64,000 nucleotides of DNA. Source: Iphinoe sp. HA4291-MV1. GTDB taxonomy: Bacteria; Cyanobacteriota; Cyanobacteriia; Cyanobacteriales; Nostocaceae. A model generated the notes under the pieces. It was not told where the DNA came from. It made no database searches and saw only the letters and a program-made list of their open reading frames with translations. Of the stretch, positions 1 through 9,231 are shown piece by piece. Both the position numbers and the translations under genes were made by a program. Location: contig JAHHHH010000028.1 of the NCBI GenBank assembly GCA_019359415.1, positions 1-64,000 of the forward strand. The letters are read 5' to 3'. The stretch's first letter is position 1. Each line of letters begins with the position of its first letter.

Positions 1-1
1 T

Positions 2-91
2 TGGTATGAACTCCAAAGAAATTTATCTCTTCAAGTGGCTCGTGATTTTATTTTAGAACACCTAACACAGAAGTTGAACTTAACTGCATAG
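2..91 (+). CDS. C-terminal end of an unidentified protein (partial)
   Basis: The first bases hold an open frame of 29 codons ending in TAG at 89-91, so a gene enters from the left edge. The residues read as an ordinary amphipathic helix (VARDFILEHL). That would suit the tail of a LysR-type regulator, but this is only an impression. The stop lies 2 bases from the stop of the convergent histidine kinase gene, which supports it being a real gene end. The product cannot be named from this fragment. Confidence 0.45.
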   Translation, partial: WYELQRNLSLQVARDFILEHLTQKLNLTA

Positions 92-93
92 TA

Positions 94-2475
94 TCAATGT
101 TCTGTCAATGCGTAAGTTCTATTAACGTTCAATACCGAGTGTAAGGTTTTCAGTAATTCCTGCATTGTGTAGGGCTTAGATAAAAATGCTTTAACACCAA
201 TCCCAGATATTTCAGCTATCCTTTTGTTTGATGACAGTCCACTAATGGCAACGATTTTTACAGATGGGTTAATTTTCTGCAAAGCACGAATGGTATTTAT
301 ACCATCTAGAGATGGCATCATGATATCCGTCACGACTGCTTGAATTTGTTGTTGATGTTGGGCGTACAGCGCGATCGCCTCAATCCCATCACTAGCAGTG
401 AGAACCTCGTAGTTATGTGTTGAGAGTAAGGTCTTGCTAATCTCTTGAATAGCAAGTTCGTCATCTACAAACAGAATTAATTCTCCATTACCTGTCAATA
501 ACTCGATATCTTCTACTGACTGAGAAATAGTTCCTTCTAGTGCTGGCAAGTACACCTTAAATTCGGTTCCTTGTCCAATTTCACTGTACACCTTAACAAA
601 CCCGCCATAGTTTTTTGTGATACCAAACACTGTTGAAAGACCTAATCCTGTACCTCTACTCACCTCCTTAGTCGTAAAAAATGGCTCAAAAATTCTATCT
701 ATTATTTCCGGACTAATACCAATTCCCGTATCACAGACAGTAACTACAATGTAAGAACCAACTTTGGCATCTGGATTCATCCTGACAAAGTTTTCATCAA
801 TAAAAAGATTCTCCGCAGAGATACTCAGCATACCCCCATTTGGCATTGCATCGCGGGCATTAAGGCAAAGATTCATGAAAATCTGTTGCAGTTGAGTGAC
901 ATCTCCTAAAACTGTCCAAAGATCTGGGGCTATATTTATGTAAATTTCAATGGATTTGGGAAATGTCTCAAGGGTCACTTGCTTAAATTCTTGAAGTAAA
1001 TGCTCAAGTTGAACGATAGTGCGCTGACTTTCAAACCCCCGTGCAAACTGTAGAACTTGCTTTACCAAAGCAGCCGCCCGTTTTGCGCTTGATTCCACTA
1101 TTGTCAAATATCTCTGCCTCTTCTCCTCAGAGAATTCTACATGTAGAAGGAGTTGAGTAGAAGCAATAATTGGCGTTAACACATTATTTAAATCATGAGC
1201 AATACCACTGGCAAGAGTGCCAATACTCTCCAATCGTTGTGCACGCAGAAACTGCGCTTCAAGTTCTTTCTTCTCTGTGATATCAGTATTTACGGTTAGA
1301 ATTGATGTTGGTTGCCCTGACCAGTCAGACATCAAAGTCCACCGACTTGAGACAATGATTTCTTTGTTAGACTGCGTGAACTGATGCAATTCCCCATGCC
1401 ACTCACCCGTCATTGTAACCGTTCTCTTAGCATCTTCAAAATTCGGTAAAATTTCCTCATCATATAACAAAACATTGGCATCCTTACCTAATGCCTGTTC
1501 TGCCTTCCATCCGTAGAGACTCTCGCCACCTTTATTCCAAAATAGAATTTTGTTATCGTTTAGGGAGTGGACTACAATGGCGTCTTTTGTTATATCTAAC
1601 AGAGCAGCTTGTTCGCGAATTTTCTGCTCTGCTCGCTTGCGTTCTGTAATATCCATATTTACACCAATCATCCGCAAAGGCTTTCCGGTGTTATCACTGA
1701 AGACTTGAGCTTTGGCTGCAATCCAGCGTTCGCTACCGTCTCGCCAAACAATGCGAAACTCAGTGTCTAGTTCTGAGCTTTTATTGATAGCACGTTGAAT
1801 TTCTTGTTCCGTTTTAGCCAAGTCACTAGGATGAACTGCTTGCACCCAGTTGTCATATTTATTGCCAAAACCACCAGGGACGAGTCCATACAAAGCTTCC
1901 AATTCTTCCGTCCACATCGTCTCCTGTGTTTGAATGTTCCATTCAAAGGTTCCAATTCTTCCAATCTTTTGAGCCAACTCTAGCCGCGACTGGCTTTTTT
2001 TGAGTAATTCCTCATTAGCTTTTTGCAGAGCATCTTCTGCAAAGAGGCGCTCTGCAATTTGTTGTTGTAGTTCGCAGTTGATCGCCTCTAGCTGTGCTGG
2101 ACTGGGGAGAGCAAGTGCTTTTGGAATCAATGGCACTAATGCCAGCGCTGTGTATACTGAGATCACAGCGGTGACGATTTTCAACCATCCCGATAGCCAA
2201 TAAGTGGGATGCCAAAGCGTCCAAATTTCCATCACATGAGTAGTGCCACAAGCGAAGATGAATGCCCCGAAAAGCCAAACTATCCCGATAAAGGGAAAAT
2301 CGTTACGCTTGTTGATAAAATATACTAGCGAGATTGGAATTGAATAATAGGCAAGCGTAATCAAAGCATCGGATATGAGATGGACCGAAACTAATTCTGT
2401 CTTCCAGAGATAGCAATGTCCATGAGGAATAAATGCAAATAAAGTCACAAGACTTTGTAGTGTTGTAAACAGCAT
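94..2475 (-). CDS. Ethylene-receptor-like hybrid sensor histidine kinase
   Basis: A 793-residue membrane hybrid kinase. Residues 1-120 form three membrane helices closely resembling the plant ETR1 sensor domain: SDALITLAYYSIP near 35-47, then Cys76 and His80 in FACGTTH, the pair that holds copper and ethylene in ETR1. A coiled linker (125-165) leads to two PAS/PAC domains (about 165-280 and 286-402). The kinase core follows: H box with His427 (IAHDLNN), N box near 535-545, G boxes DTGIG (582) and GTGLGLS. A C-terminal receiver has DD at 671-672, Asp717 (VVTDIMMP) and a conserved Lys in SKP. It probably autophosphorylates and passes phosphate to its own receiver. No partner regulator lies beside it. 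The ligand could be ethylene, but that is inferred from the family. The family call is firm. Confidence 0.93.
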   Translation of the reverse strand: MLFTTLQSLVTLFAFIPHGHCYLWKTELVSVHLISDALITLAYYSIPISLVYFINKRNDFPFIGIVWLFGAFIFACGTTHVMEIWTLWHPTYWLSGWLKIVTAVISVYTALALVPLIPKALALPSPAQLEAINCELQQQIAERLFAEDALQKANEELLKKSQSRLELAQKIGRIGTFEWNIQTQETMWTEELEALYGLVPGGFGNKYDNWVQAVHPSDLAKTEQEIQRAINKSSELDTEFRIVWRDGSERWIAAKAQVFSDNTGKPLRMIGVNMDITERKRAEQKIREQAALLDITKDAIVVHSLNDNKILFWNKGGESLYGWKAEQALGKDANVLLYDEEILPNFEDAKRTVTMTGEWHGELHQFTQSNKEIIVSSRWTLMSDWSGQPTSILTVNTDITEKKELEAQFLRAQRLESIGTLASGIAHDLNNVLTPIIASTQLLLHVEFSEEKRQRYLTIVESSAKRAAALVKQVLQFARGFESQRTIVQLEHLLQEFKQVTLETFPKSIEIYINIAPDLWTVLGDVTQLQQIFMNLCLNARDAMPNGGMLSISAENLFIDENFVRMNPDAKVGSYIVVTVCDTGIGISPEIIDRIFEPFFTTKEVSRGTGLGLSTVFGITKNYGGFVKVYSEIGQGTEFKVYLPALEGTISQSVEDIELLTGNGELILFVDDELAIQEISKTLLSTHNYEVLTASDGIEAIALYAQHQQQIQAVVTDIMMPSLDGINTIRALQKINPSVKIVAISGLSSNKRIAEISGIGVKAFLSKPYTMQELLKTLHSVLNVNRTYALTEH

Positions 2476-2851
2476 GGCGTTGCCGATTTCACTTCAAATA
2501 TCATCTCAAAGAGATATTTTGAATTTAGGTATAGATTATATATACAGAGCAATTGTATTCTTCTTTGAAAAAATGTTTGAAAAGTTACAAAAGAGAATGG
2601 GCAATGGGCAATGGGCAATGGGCAATGGGCAATGGGTAATACTCGATTCCCAGTTCCCAGCTCTTTTGTTCCCTATTCCCTATTGCCTTTGAAATTCTAC
2701 GGGTTTGGCAAAACTTGGGTATACAAGAAGGTGCGCCGATAAAAAGAGCGATCGCAAACGTACTATAGCAGTTTTTGATACAAATAAATAAAACTCTTGC
2801 TATGCAAGAGTTTTGGTTGCAGTTATTGCGGCACTAGTAGTGAAATCTAAA
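2476..2851. other. Spacer with heptamer array and a hairpin
   Basis: No credible gene. At 2597-2637 there are about six copies of ATGGGCA, a heptamer STRR array, followed by degenerate relatives such as TTCCCAG and CCCTATT. At 2790-2814 AAAACTCTTGC and GCAAGAGTTTT form a perfect 11-bp stem with a 3-base loop. It could end transcription from either side: it is 38 bases beyond the stop of the DUF423 gene. Confidence 0.6.
2790..2814 (-). terminator. Probable terminator hairpin of the DUF423 gene
   Basis: Perfect 11-bp inverted repeat (AAAACTCTTGC / GCAAGAGTTTT, loop TAT). On the minus strand the stem ends in a run of T, placed just after the DUF423 stop codon. Being symmetrical, it may act in both directions. 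Confidence 0.5.
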
Positions 2852-3238
2852 TTATTTCAAACTCCAAGCGGCAAAAGCTAAAGCACCCCAACCTGCAATA
2901 AACGCTGCTCCCCCCAATGGAGCGATCGCTCCTAAAGATTTAACACCGCTTAAGCTCAGAGCATATAAGCTTCCTGAAAAGATGACAATACCAATGATGA
3001 AAAGCCATCCACTAGCGACAAGAGTAGGCGGGGGTGACTCGACGCGACTGAGGAGTAGTGCCACTACTAGCAGTGCTAAGGCATGATACATCTGATAACG
3101 AGCACCAACTTCAAAAATTTCCAGGGAGGAATCGCTGATTTTCTCTCGTAAAGCATGGGACGCAAAAGCACCCGCAGCAACGGATAAACCACCTAAAATG
3201 GCTGCTAAACTCAAAAAAAATTGTGTCATGGGGTGCAT
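2852..3238 (-). CDS. DUF423 family small membrane protein
   Basis: A 128-residue protein of four hydrophobic helices. Residues near the start read LAAILGGLSVAAGAFASHAL, and a middle helix has YQMYHALALL, both typical of the DUF423 family (E. coli YgdD type). The family sits in the inner membrane and has no established function. ATG at 3238 is used here; a second ATG three codons later is equally possible. It stands alone, with a palindromic terminator-like hairpin on its 3' side and heptamer-type repeats on its 5' side. Confidence 0.88.
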   Translation of the reverse strand: MHPMTQFFLSLAAILGGLSVAAGAFASHALREKISDSSLEIFEVGARYQMYHALALLVVALLLSRVESPPPTLVASGWLFIIGIVIFSGSLYALSLSGVKSLGAIAPLGGAAFIAGWGALAFAAWSLK

Positions 3239-3324
3239 TATTTAGCCAATTTGCTTTTTAACAGTTATCAGTTATCAATTTGAAGAAGAATTCACCAATA
3301 CAGGAATTCTTGATTCAGAAGGAA

Positions 3325-3402
3325 GAAATAAAGAATTTAGTTTTCTGACTTCTGACTTCTAACTCCTGACTCCTGACTCCTCCCTGTTCCCTGTTCCCTG
3401 AT
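3325..3402. repeat. Degenerate heptamer STRR tract
   Basis: Runs of CTGACTT, CTGACTC and CCTGTTC heptamers fill the space between the DUF423 gene and the next gene. The 5' side (3279-3320) begins with TTGAAGAAGAATTCACC, a sequence that recurs after purE at 6979 and before the Uma2 gene at 57973. Confidence 0.6.
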
Positions 3403-3903
3403 TTAAACGTCAAAATGGTAAGAGACTCCCCCTTCTTCACTGACCTTAAAATTAGCATTAAATAGTTTAGCTTGCTCATCAAGATATTGCTTTGCAGTGG
3501 CTGGTGGCAATTGTGACTGCATTGCAAAGCTGATCAGAGTGATGCGCCCATTATTATCTTGAATCATACGATAGAAAGTCGATTGCAGCACTTCGTTTGC
3601 CTGTGACTTAATTGCCTTTCTTTCCTGCTGAGATTGACGGTATACTCCCAATGCTAACCATACTCCCAGTACTGATGTAGGAACACCAAAAATTAGACTT
3701 TGCAGCGCAGTATTATCAAGTACATTAACTGCAGCTTCATTACGAAAATCATAATCATAAGGAGAATCTACAATTGGTCTTAAACCTGGTAGGATTGGCT
3801 TCTGCATGGAATTTTTCTGCATTACTGCAGAAGCTGATAACGACAAAAACATGAATCCAAGTGTGAGCAGCCAACCAGCAGCCAATTTTTCAGCAGTCTT
3901 CAT
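3403..3903 (-). CDS. Conserved membrane protein, function unknown
   Basis: A 166-residue protein. Residues 5-28 form a signal-like or membrane helix (AAGWLLTLGFMFLSLSASAV), a second hydrophobic stretch lies near 68-88 (LIFGVPTSVLGVWLALGVY), and the C-terminal 70 residues are soluble and charged. The last part (TLISFAMQSQLPPATAKQYLDEQAKLF) looks like a small helix-turn-helix fold ending in a beta hairpin, a pattern I know from unnamed cyanobacterial proteins. No enzymatic motif is visible. It is not obviously linked to its neighbours. Confidence 0.7.
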   Translation of the reverse strand: MKTAEKLAAGWLLTLGFMFLSLSASAVMQKNSMQKPILPGLRPIVDSPYDYDFRNEAAVNVLDNTALQSLIFGVPTSVLGVWLALGVYRQSQQERKAIKSQANEVLQSTFYRMIQDNNGRITLISFAMQSQLPPATAKQYLDEQAKLFNANFKVSEEGGVSYHFDV

Positions 3904-4163
3904 AGTTGTTATCTTTGTGATTCAGACCTTGCTTGTGATTCTAACCTCACTTTCTACAAGCTTCCACTCACTAGTAAAAATAGTAACAATAGAAGTTGCA
4001 ATAACTTTTCACTTTCAAACGAATTGCTTCTCTTTGTGTAAGAGAAAACACTTTTATTAATAAATAAATGGAAGAAAAGCTTTAAAATCGCAGTAGAAGA
4101 TAGAGCTTATCTTGCCACGATTTTATAGCAGTTTTCGATTGTGTTAAACACAGTCAAACTAGG

Positions 4164-4184
4164 GGCAAAGGCATTACCTTTGCC
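4164..4184 (-). terminator. Hairpin directly after chlM stop
   Basis: GGCAAAGG and CCTTTGCC form a perfect 8-bp stem with a 5-base loop, starting one base past the chlM stop codon. The bases after the stem are not T-rich, so it may stabilise the mRNA end rather than terminate. Confidence 0.4.
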
Positions 4185-4185
4185 T

Positions 4186-4869
4186 CTACCGTGTCGCTTC
4201 TAGTAGGCGAGAGAAATAGAAGCGAGTTCGTGTCATAGACTGACGTTGCACAAAAAAGCCATTCCTTGCCAAAATTTTCACCACATCAGCCTCCCGATGC
4301 AGATAGGCGCGAGTCGCCTTACTCGCACCTGGAAAGAAACTACCTATTTTCTTCAATAAACTAAGAGCGAAAGTTTTTGGTGCGAAACTAAGAATAAGCC
4401 GTGACTGTCCCAAAGAACAGAGGTGAGAAATCATCTCATCTGCTTTGTGCTGAGGGTAGTGAATGAGAACATCCAAGCAAATCACCGTATGGTAGCTACC
4501 GCTTAAGGTTTCTAAATCCTGTACGGCAAATGTAGGATTTTCAGCATTTCCTAAAATTTGTAAGGCTCTTTCCTTGGCTTCTCCCACCATTTTTTCAGAA
4601 ATATCGCTGCCATAGACTTTTGCTCCAGCTTCTGCAAGGGGTATGCTGAGACTACCTGTTCCACATCCAGCATCGCAGATAGATAGACCTGTCAAATTGT
4701 TATCAGCTTTGAGCCAGCCTAGTACCGTATCTACTGTTTGCTGGTGTCCGGTGCGAATGTCTAGCTGGACTTTGTTGACTTCACCATCACCATATATCCG
4801 TCTCCAGCGGTCAAAGCCTGTGGAATTGAAATATTCTTTAACAATCGTTTTATCGTCAGTTACGTTCAT
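4186..4869 (-). CDS. chlM: Magnesium-protoporphyrin IX methyltransferase
   Basis: Transfers a methyl group from S-adenosylmethionine to the C13 propionate of Mg-protoporphyrin IX, a committed step of chlorophyll synthesis at the thylakoid or envelope membrane. The protein has 227 residues from the ATG at 4869, giving the expected start MNVTDDK; a TTG three codons upstream also keeps the frame. The class I methyltransferase motif CDAGCGTGSLSIPLA is near 60-75. The family signature FNSTGFDRWRRIYGDGE lies near the N-terminus, and DVLIHYP marks post-motif II. The gene follows nagA by 86 bases, with no functional link visible. The call is firm from the signature at the N-terminus. Confidence 0.95.
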   Translation of the reverse strand: MNVTDDKTIVKEYFNSTGFDRWRRIYGDGEVNKVQLDIRTGHQQTVDTVLGWLKADNNLTGLSICDAGCGTGSLSIPLAEAGAKVYGSDISEKMVGEAKERALQILGNAENPTFAVQDLETLSGSYHTVICLDVLIHYPQHKADEMISHLCSLGQSRLILSFAPKTFALSLLKKIGSFFPGASKATRAYLHREADVVKILARNGFFVQRQSMTRTRFYFSRLLEATR

Positions 4870-4955
4870 GAAACTCAATTTTCAAGGTTTCCCAATGCTT
4901 AAAAGTACCATGTGTACAACCACCAAGAATAATCTTTGCGCCTTTGTGTACAATT

Positions 4956-6251
4956 TTAAGCAAACAACCTCTGCCATGAAAGTTCTTGTGTAGATTCATC
5001 CAAATGCCAACGCAATAATTGACTAGCACAAGTACCAGAGATCATTGCCGATAAACCGATACCTTGTGTAAGCTCCGCTAACAACGCACTTCGTGGTGCA
5101 ATAGTTGAGAGTGCGATCGCTGTTTGGACATCACATATTCCCCACTTCACCAAATTTTGCACACCGACTAATAAAGGTAGAGTCGTCCCCGATAAAGTTC
5201 CATCCAGAAGCCGTGCAGTTCCGTTTTTCACTTCAATTTGCCGATTATCCCAAGGATACACCCCATCAGGCAATCCCAGAGGTGCAAGGGCATCACTCAC
5301 AAGGAAAAGTCCTTGTTCACGTGTCTCTCCTTCCTTCTGTTGAGAAAGCACAGGAGTGCTGGCGCGTAGTAGAATTTGCAGCATCGTTGGTGAGACGTGT
5401 TGACCATCAGCAATAAAACCACACATAACACGAGGATGGACAATTGCCGCTCCCAATAATCCGCTTTCGCGGTGGTGTAATGGTGGCATAGCATTAAAAG
5501 CATGAGTCACCATTGTTGCACCTAGTTCAAAAGCACGTTGCGCCTCTGCTGCTGTGGCTTGGGAATGTCCTAAACTGACAGTGATACCCAAAGAACGTAA
5601 ATATGGAATCACCTCACCCGTTGGATCTAACTCCGGTGCTAGAGTCATGACTTTCACAATATGAGCATAATTTCCCAAAACTCTCTTGACTTCATCAAGA
5701 TTAAGTGGTAAGAGATACTCTGCTGGATGTGCGCCACGCTTTTGAAAATTCAGAAATGGTCCTTCGAGATGCACTCCCAGAATTTTGGCGCAACCCCTCT
5801 TTACAGACAAAGAGGGATTGGGAGTGAAGTTTATACAATCAGCGATTGCCCAAGGGGCAGTGGCAGAGCCAATCGCAGCAAGCGCACGCTGAATATTGTC
5901 TACCGAAGTTGTGACTAGGGTAGGTAAAAAAGCGTCTACCCCTGCATCCCACAAAAATTGACAAATGTCTAGCAGTTGATGAGAATTTTCCGTTGATAAA
6001 TCAGGAAACGCCAATCCCAACGCACCGTTAATCTGTAAATCTACACCACCTAGTGAAATCCAATCGCCACCAACATCCAACACCTGCAAGTCAATTGGCG
6101 GAACACGTTTGAGAACTTTAGACATTGGCAGGATTTGTTCAACTATGCCCTGCGGATTAACTGAGAGTATCTGCAAATCTGTGTAACCAGGTACTCTAGC
6201 GTTGATAATGTCTACAGAAGTACCAGTGTAGCTCTGTGTTGCTTCAGTCAT
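4956..6251 (-). CDS. nagA: N-acetylglucosamine-6-phosphate deacetylase
   Basis: A 431-residue amidohydrolase of the NagA type that removes acetate from GlcNAc-6-phosphate during amino-sugar and cell-wall recycling. Visible motifs in order: GGVDLQINGA (family start of the barrel), HLEGPF with the metal-binding Glu, SLGHSQATAAEA, VTHAFNAMPPLHHRE with metal and substrate His residues, and LVSDALAPLG with the catalytic Asp. The N-terminus carries a somewhat variable extension of about 65 residues before the barrel, as in other cyanobacterial members. No nagB or transporter gene is adjacent, so it probably acts as a stand-alone recycling enzyme. Confidence 0.92.
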   Translation of the reverse strand: MTEATQSYTGTSVDIINARVPGYTDLQILSVNPQGIVEQILPMSKVLKRVPPIDLQVLDVGGDWISLGGVDLQINGALGLAFPDLSTENSHQLLDICQFLWDAGVDAFLPTLVTTSVDNIQRALAAIGSATAPWAIADCINFTPNPSLSVKRGCAKILGVHLEGPFLNFQKRGAHPAEYLLPLNLDEVKRVLGNYAHIVKVMTLAPELDPTGEVIPYLRSLGITVSLGHSQATAAEAQRAFELGATMVTHAFNAMPPLHHRESGLLGAAIVHPRVMCGFIADGQHVSPTMLQILLRASTPVLSQQKEGETREQGLFLVSDALAPLGLPDGVYPWDNRQIEVKNGTARLLDGTLSGTTLPLLVGVQNLVKWGICDVQTAIALSTIAPRSALLAELTQGIGLSAMISGTCASQLLRWHLDESTQELSWQRLFA

Positions 6252-6445
6252 TACGTCAGCAATAAAGATAGTTCAATCTGACCTGATTTTAGAGGCAACA
6301 GGTGGCGATGAATCAAAAATCCTGTCACAGATGTCATCTCATACACACAGTTTGGGAGAATTGTAAATAGCTAAGTTAAATAGTGTGTGCGATTTCTTCA
6401 CTTTCTCCAATTTTGAACTTTGAATGAGCGAATTTTGAATTGCTT

Positions 6446-6973
6446 ATGACTCCTCTTGTCGGCATCATTATGGGTAGTGACTCTGATTTGCCAACCATGC
6501 AAGGTGCGATCGCACTTTGTGAAGAATTTGGTGTGACCACAGAAGTCGCAATTATCAGTGCTCATCGTACTCCTGAACGCATGGTAGAATATGCTAAATC
6601 TGCTCACAAGCGAGGTATTAAGGTCATTATCGCTGGGGCTGGTGGTGCTGCTCATCTTCCGGGAATGGTAGCATCTTTAACTCCTCTACCTGTTATCGGT
6701 GTTCCTGTTCCTAGCCGTCACTTACAAGGAGTTGATTCGTTGTATTCTATCGTACAAATGCCGGCTGGTATACCAGTAGCAACTGTTGCTATAGGCAATG
6801 CTAAAAATGCTGGACTTTTGGCGGTACAAATTCTTGCAACCCAGCAAAGCGAATTACTGGAGAAGGTACAGCAGTACCGTCAAACCTTGTCTGAATCAGT
6901 CATGGCAAAGCAAGCAAGACTAGAACAACTTGGCTACGAGCAATATTTAAGGCAAATGCAATCAGCAGAGTAA
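6446..6973 (+). CDS. purE: N5-carboxyaminoimidazole ribonucleotide mutase
   Basis: Converts N5-CAIR to CAIR in purine synthesis. The 175-residue class I PurE has the complete signature: [12 protein letters not shown] at 7-18, [24 protein letters not shown], and PVIGVPVPS. The ATG at 6446 gives MTPLVG, matching the family; a TTG two codons upstream is also in frame but less likely. It is divergent from nagA, with about 190 bases between them. A strong hairpin lies 85 bases past the stop. purK is not in this window. Confidence 0.96.
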   Translation: MTPLVGIIMGSDSDLPTMQGAIALCEEFGVTTEVAIISAHRTPERMVEYAKSAHKRGIKVIIAGAGGAAHLPGMVASLTPLPVIGVPVPSRHLQGVDSLYSIVQMPAGIPVATVAIGNAKNAGLLAVQILATQQSELLEKVQQYRQTLSESVMAKQARLEQLGYEQYLRQMQSAE

Positions 6974-7057
6974 TAAAATTGAAGAAGAATTCAGCAAGCC
7001 CTGATTCCGGAGTTCAGGAAGTAGACTTGACGGTTTCGTAAACGACATAATAATTTT

Positions 7058-7096
7058 ATGAACTACCCCGCCGCGTAGGCGGACGGGGTAGTTCAT
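7058..7096. repeat. Perfect 13-bp hairpin, IS200/IS605-end-like or terminator
   Basis: ATGAACTACCCCG at 7058-7070 and its exact complement at 7084-7096 flank a GC-rich 13-base loop (CCGCGTAGGCGGA). GC-rich hairpins beginning AACTACCCCGCC are reminiscent of ends of IS200/IS605 elements in cyanobacteria, so this may be a solo end. It also lies where a purE terminator would be expected. There is no transposase nearby. Confidence 0.5.
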
Positions 7097-7303
7097 GAAT
7101 ATTCTTAATCGCTACAGAGGTAGCATCAGTTTTATAACTGCTCTTGCAAGTTATTTGACATTCTGATTTTCACGCCAACCGCTTACTGGTCATGAAAGTC
7201 AGTGAGTTTACAAAAGACAGCTTGCCTGAATAACAAATATCACAAACGGCTTGTTTAGCTTCAGGCGTTAGCTGTTGATACTCAACGTTTTTTCCGGTTC
7301 AGG

Positions 7304-8935
7304 ATGGTTGAGAAAATGATGATAAAAATCACAAACAAAAACAAATCGAGAAGAAAAAATAGGTGGCGCTCGCCAAAGTTGCCAGGTACCACTGCACAAT
7401 ATAACTCAGTTGTCAAGAAATTGAATGTCGTCATTAAGCAGTTATCTCCTAGCTGGCAAGCCTGCATTCCTCTGGCTTGTCTGATTGTATTGGCATGGGG
7501 TTATGCAGCAGTTGCCCAAAACCCTACCTCAGCAGGACCAACCACAGCAGAACTCAAAGTTGCGATTGACACTCTTTGGGTAGCGATCGCTGCTTTTTTG
7601 GTATTCTTCATGAACGCCGGTTTTTGTATGTTGGAAACTGGCTTCTGTCGTCAGAAAAACGCTGTCAACGTTCTTGCTAAAAACTTGATTGTGTTTGCTC
7701 TGGCTACCGTCGCTTTTTGGGCGATTGGTTTTGGCTTAATGTTTGGCGATGGCAATGACTTCATTGGTTTGAATGGCTTCTTCCTCCAAGGCGTAGATAA
7801 TAGTCCCGCAACAGGAGATGCTTACAAAGGTATATTTAGCGCTCTCAATTGGACTGGTGTTCCTTTAGCCGCGAAATTTTTGTTCCAGCTCGTGTTTGCC
7901 GGAACCGCAGCAACGATTGTTTCTGGCGCGGTTGCTGAACGGATTAAATTTCTTGACTTCTTAATCTTCAGCCTCTTACTTGTGGGTATTGCCTACGCAA
8001 TTACCGGACACTGGATATGGGGTGGTGGCTGGCTAGCAGACATGGGCTTCTTCGATTTTGCTGGTTCCACAGTCGTTCACTCTGTTGGTGGTTGGGCAGC
8101 TTTGATGGGAGCCGCATTCCTGGGACCACGCATTGGTAAATATCAAGATGGGCAAATTGTTGCCTTACCTGGGCACAACATGAGCATTGCCACCTTGGGC
8201 TGTTTAATTCTGTGGTTGGGCTGGTTTGGTTTCAACCCTGGTTCTGTGATGGCTGCCGATCCAAATGCTATCACTCACATTGCCTTGACTACAAACTTGG
8301 CAGGTGCTGTTGGTGGTATTGCTGCTACAATCACAGCCTGGTTGTATTTAGGTAAGCCAGATCTTTCCATGATTATTAATGGTATTTTGGCTGGCTTGGT
8401 TGCTATTACAGCACCTTGTGCTTTTGTCAATCTGGGCAGTGCTTTCATCATTGGTTTGGTTGCTGGAATTTTAGTCGTTTTCGCTGTCACCTTCTTTGAT
8501 AAAATCCGTATTGATGACCCCGTGGGAGCAGTCTCAGTTCACCTCGTCTGTGGTATTTGGGGTACTCTGGCAGTTGGTTTGTTTGCTGTCGGTCCTGGTA
8601 AATATTCGTGGATGTTTGATTTGGCTGGTAAACCAGTAGGACCACACGGCTTATTCTTTGGTGGTGGGTTGGTAACACTCATTCCTCAAATCGTTGGTAT
8701 CGTCTCAGCCGGTGGTATGACCGTTCTCCTCAGCTCCATCTTTTGGTTAGCACTCAAAGCTATTCTGGGTATCAGAGTTCCTAGAGAAGAAGAGATTGAA
8801 GGCTTGGATATCGGTGAACACGGTATGGAAGCTTACAGCGGATTTCTCAAAGAAGCTAGTGCCAATGGATTTGCTGATTCAGGTAGCCCCAGTGGAGGAG
8901 TTTCGCATACGGGAGATTTACCTACAACTTTGTAA
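7304..8935 (+). CDS. amt: Ammonium transporter (Amt family), first copy
   Basis: A 543-residue ammonium channel with eleven membrane helices, moving ammonium into the cell. Key motifs: [16 protein letters not shown] near the first helix, [18 protein letters not shown] (the pore His of the twin-His pair follows the AGSTVVH motif), [31 protein letters not shown] with the second pore His. The C-terminus has [13 protein letters not shown], the cytosolic tail that gates Amt and binds GlnB/GlnK. The annotated ATG gives about 50 basic residues before the first helix and signal-like segment, longer than usual, so the true start may be internal. It is followed at 296 bases by a second amt. It has no NtcA box that I could find. 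Confidence 0.94.
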   Translation: MVEKMMIKITNKNKSRRKNRWRSPKLPGTTAQYNSVVKKLNVVIKQLSPSWQACIPLACLIVLAWGYAAVAQNPTSAGPTTAELKVAIDTLWVAIAAFLVFFMNAGFCMLETGFCRQKNAVNVLAKNLIVFALATVAFWAIGFGLMFGDGNDFIGLNGFFLQGVDNSPATGDAYKGIFSALNWTGVPLAAKFLFQLVFAGTAATIVSGAVAERIKFLDFLIFSLLLVGIAYAITGHWIWGGGWLADMGFFDFAGSTVVHSVGGWAALMGAAFLGPRIGKYQDGQIVALPGHNMSIATLGCLILWLGWFGFNPGSVMAADPNAITHIALTTNLAGAVGGIAATITAWLYLGKPDLSMIINGILAGLVAITAPCAFVNLGSAFIIGLVAGILVVFAVTFFDKIRIDDPVGAVSVHLVCGIWGTLAVGLFAVGPGKYSWMFDLAGKPVGPHGLFFGGGLVTLIPQIVGIVSAGGMTVLLSSIFWLALKAILGIRVPREEEIEGLDIGEHGMEAYSGFLKEASANGFADSGSPSGGVSHTGDLPTTL

Positions 8936-8971
8936 GGCTTTAGTCTCACACTCTCGTACTAATTAGTTAAA

Positions 8972-9013
8972 TGCCCGTCCCCTTTGACTTTTGTTTGTGA
9001 AATGGGGGCGGGT
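8972..9013 (+). terminator. Hairpin after first amt gene
   Basis: CCCGTCCCC and GGGGGCGGG pair with one wobble, separated by a T-rich loop, about 40 bases after the amt stop. The downstream bases are only weakly T-rich, so termination efficiency is uncertain. Confidence 0.45.
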
Positions 9014-9181
9014 ATTGCTAAATTTTGACAAATAATATAGTAACAAATACTTATTCAATAGTACAAGGTCTTGCATTCTTACAGATGAATTTATGTGTTG
9101 CAAAGACTTATACTATATATTTATTATTCTTTCCATTATTTCAGATAAATAAATTTTGAGTAATTTTGAATGCACAAAGAA

Positions 9182-9195
9182 GTATCGAAAGTTAC
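9182..9195 (+). promoter_or_regulatory. Candidate NtcA box upstream of second amt
   Basis: GTATCGAAAGTTAC fits the NtcA consensus GTA-N8-TAC exactly. It lies 36 bases before the annotated start of the second amt gene. NtcA activates ammonium transporter genes in cyanobacteria under nitrogen limitation, so the site makes sense. I do not see a clear TAN3T -10 box 22-23 bases further on, so it could instead be fortuitous or work at an unusual spacing. Confidence 0.45.
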
Positions 9196-9231
9196 TCAAA
9201 TGGATTGACTTGACACAAACGAGTTGGTGCT

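Noticed and set aside
6990-7040. GGAAGTAGAC and GACGG near the first amt gene, reminiscent of the glutamine (glnA) riboswitch
   Set aside because: Order and spacing of the conserved blocks do not fit, and the hairpin at 7058-7096 is not part of that fold.
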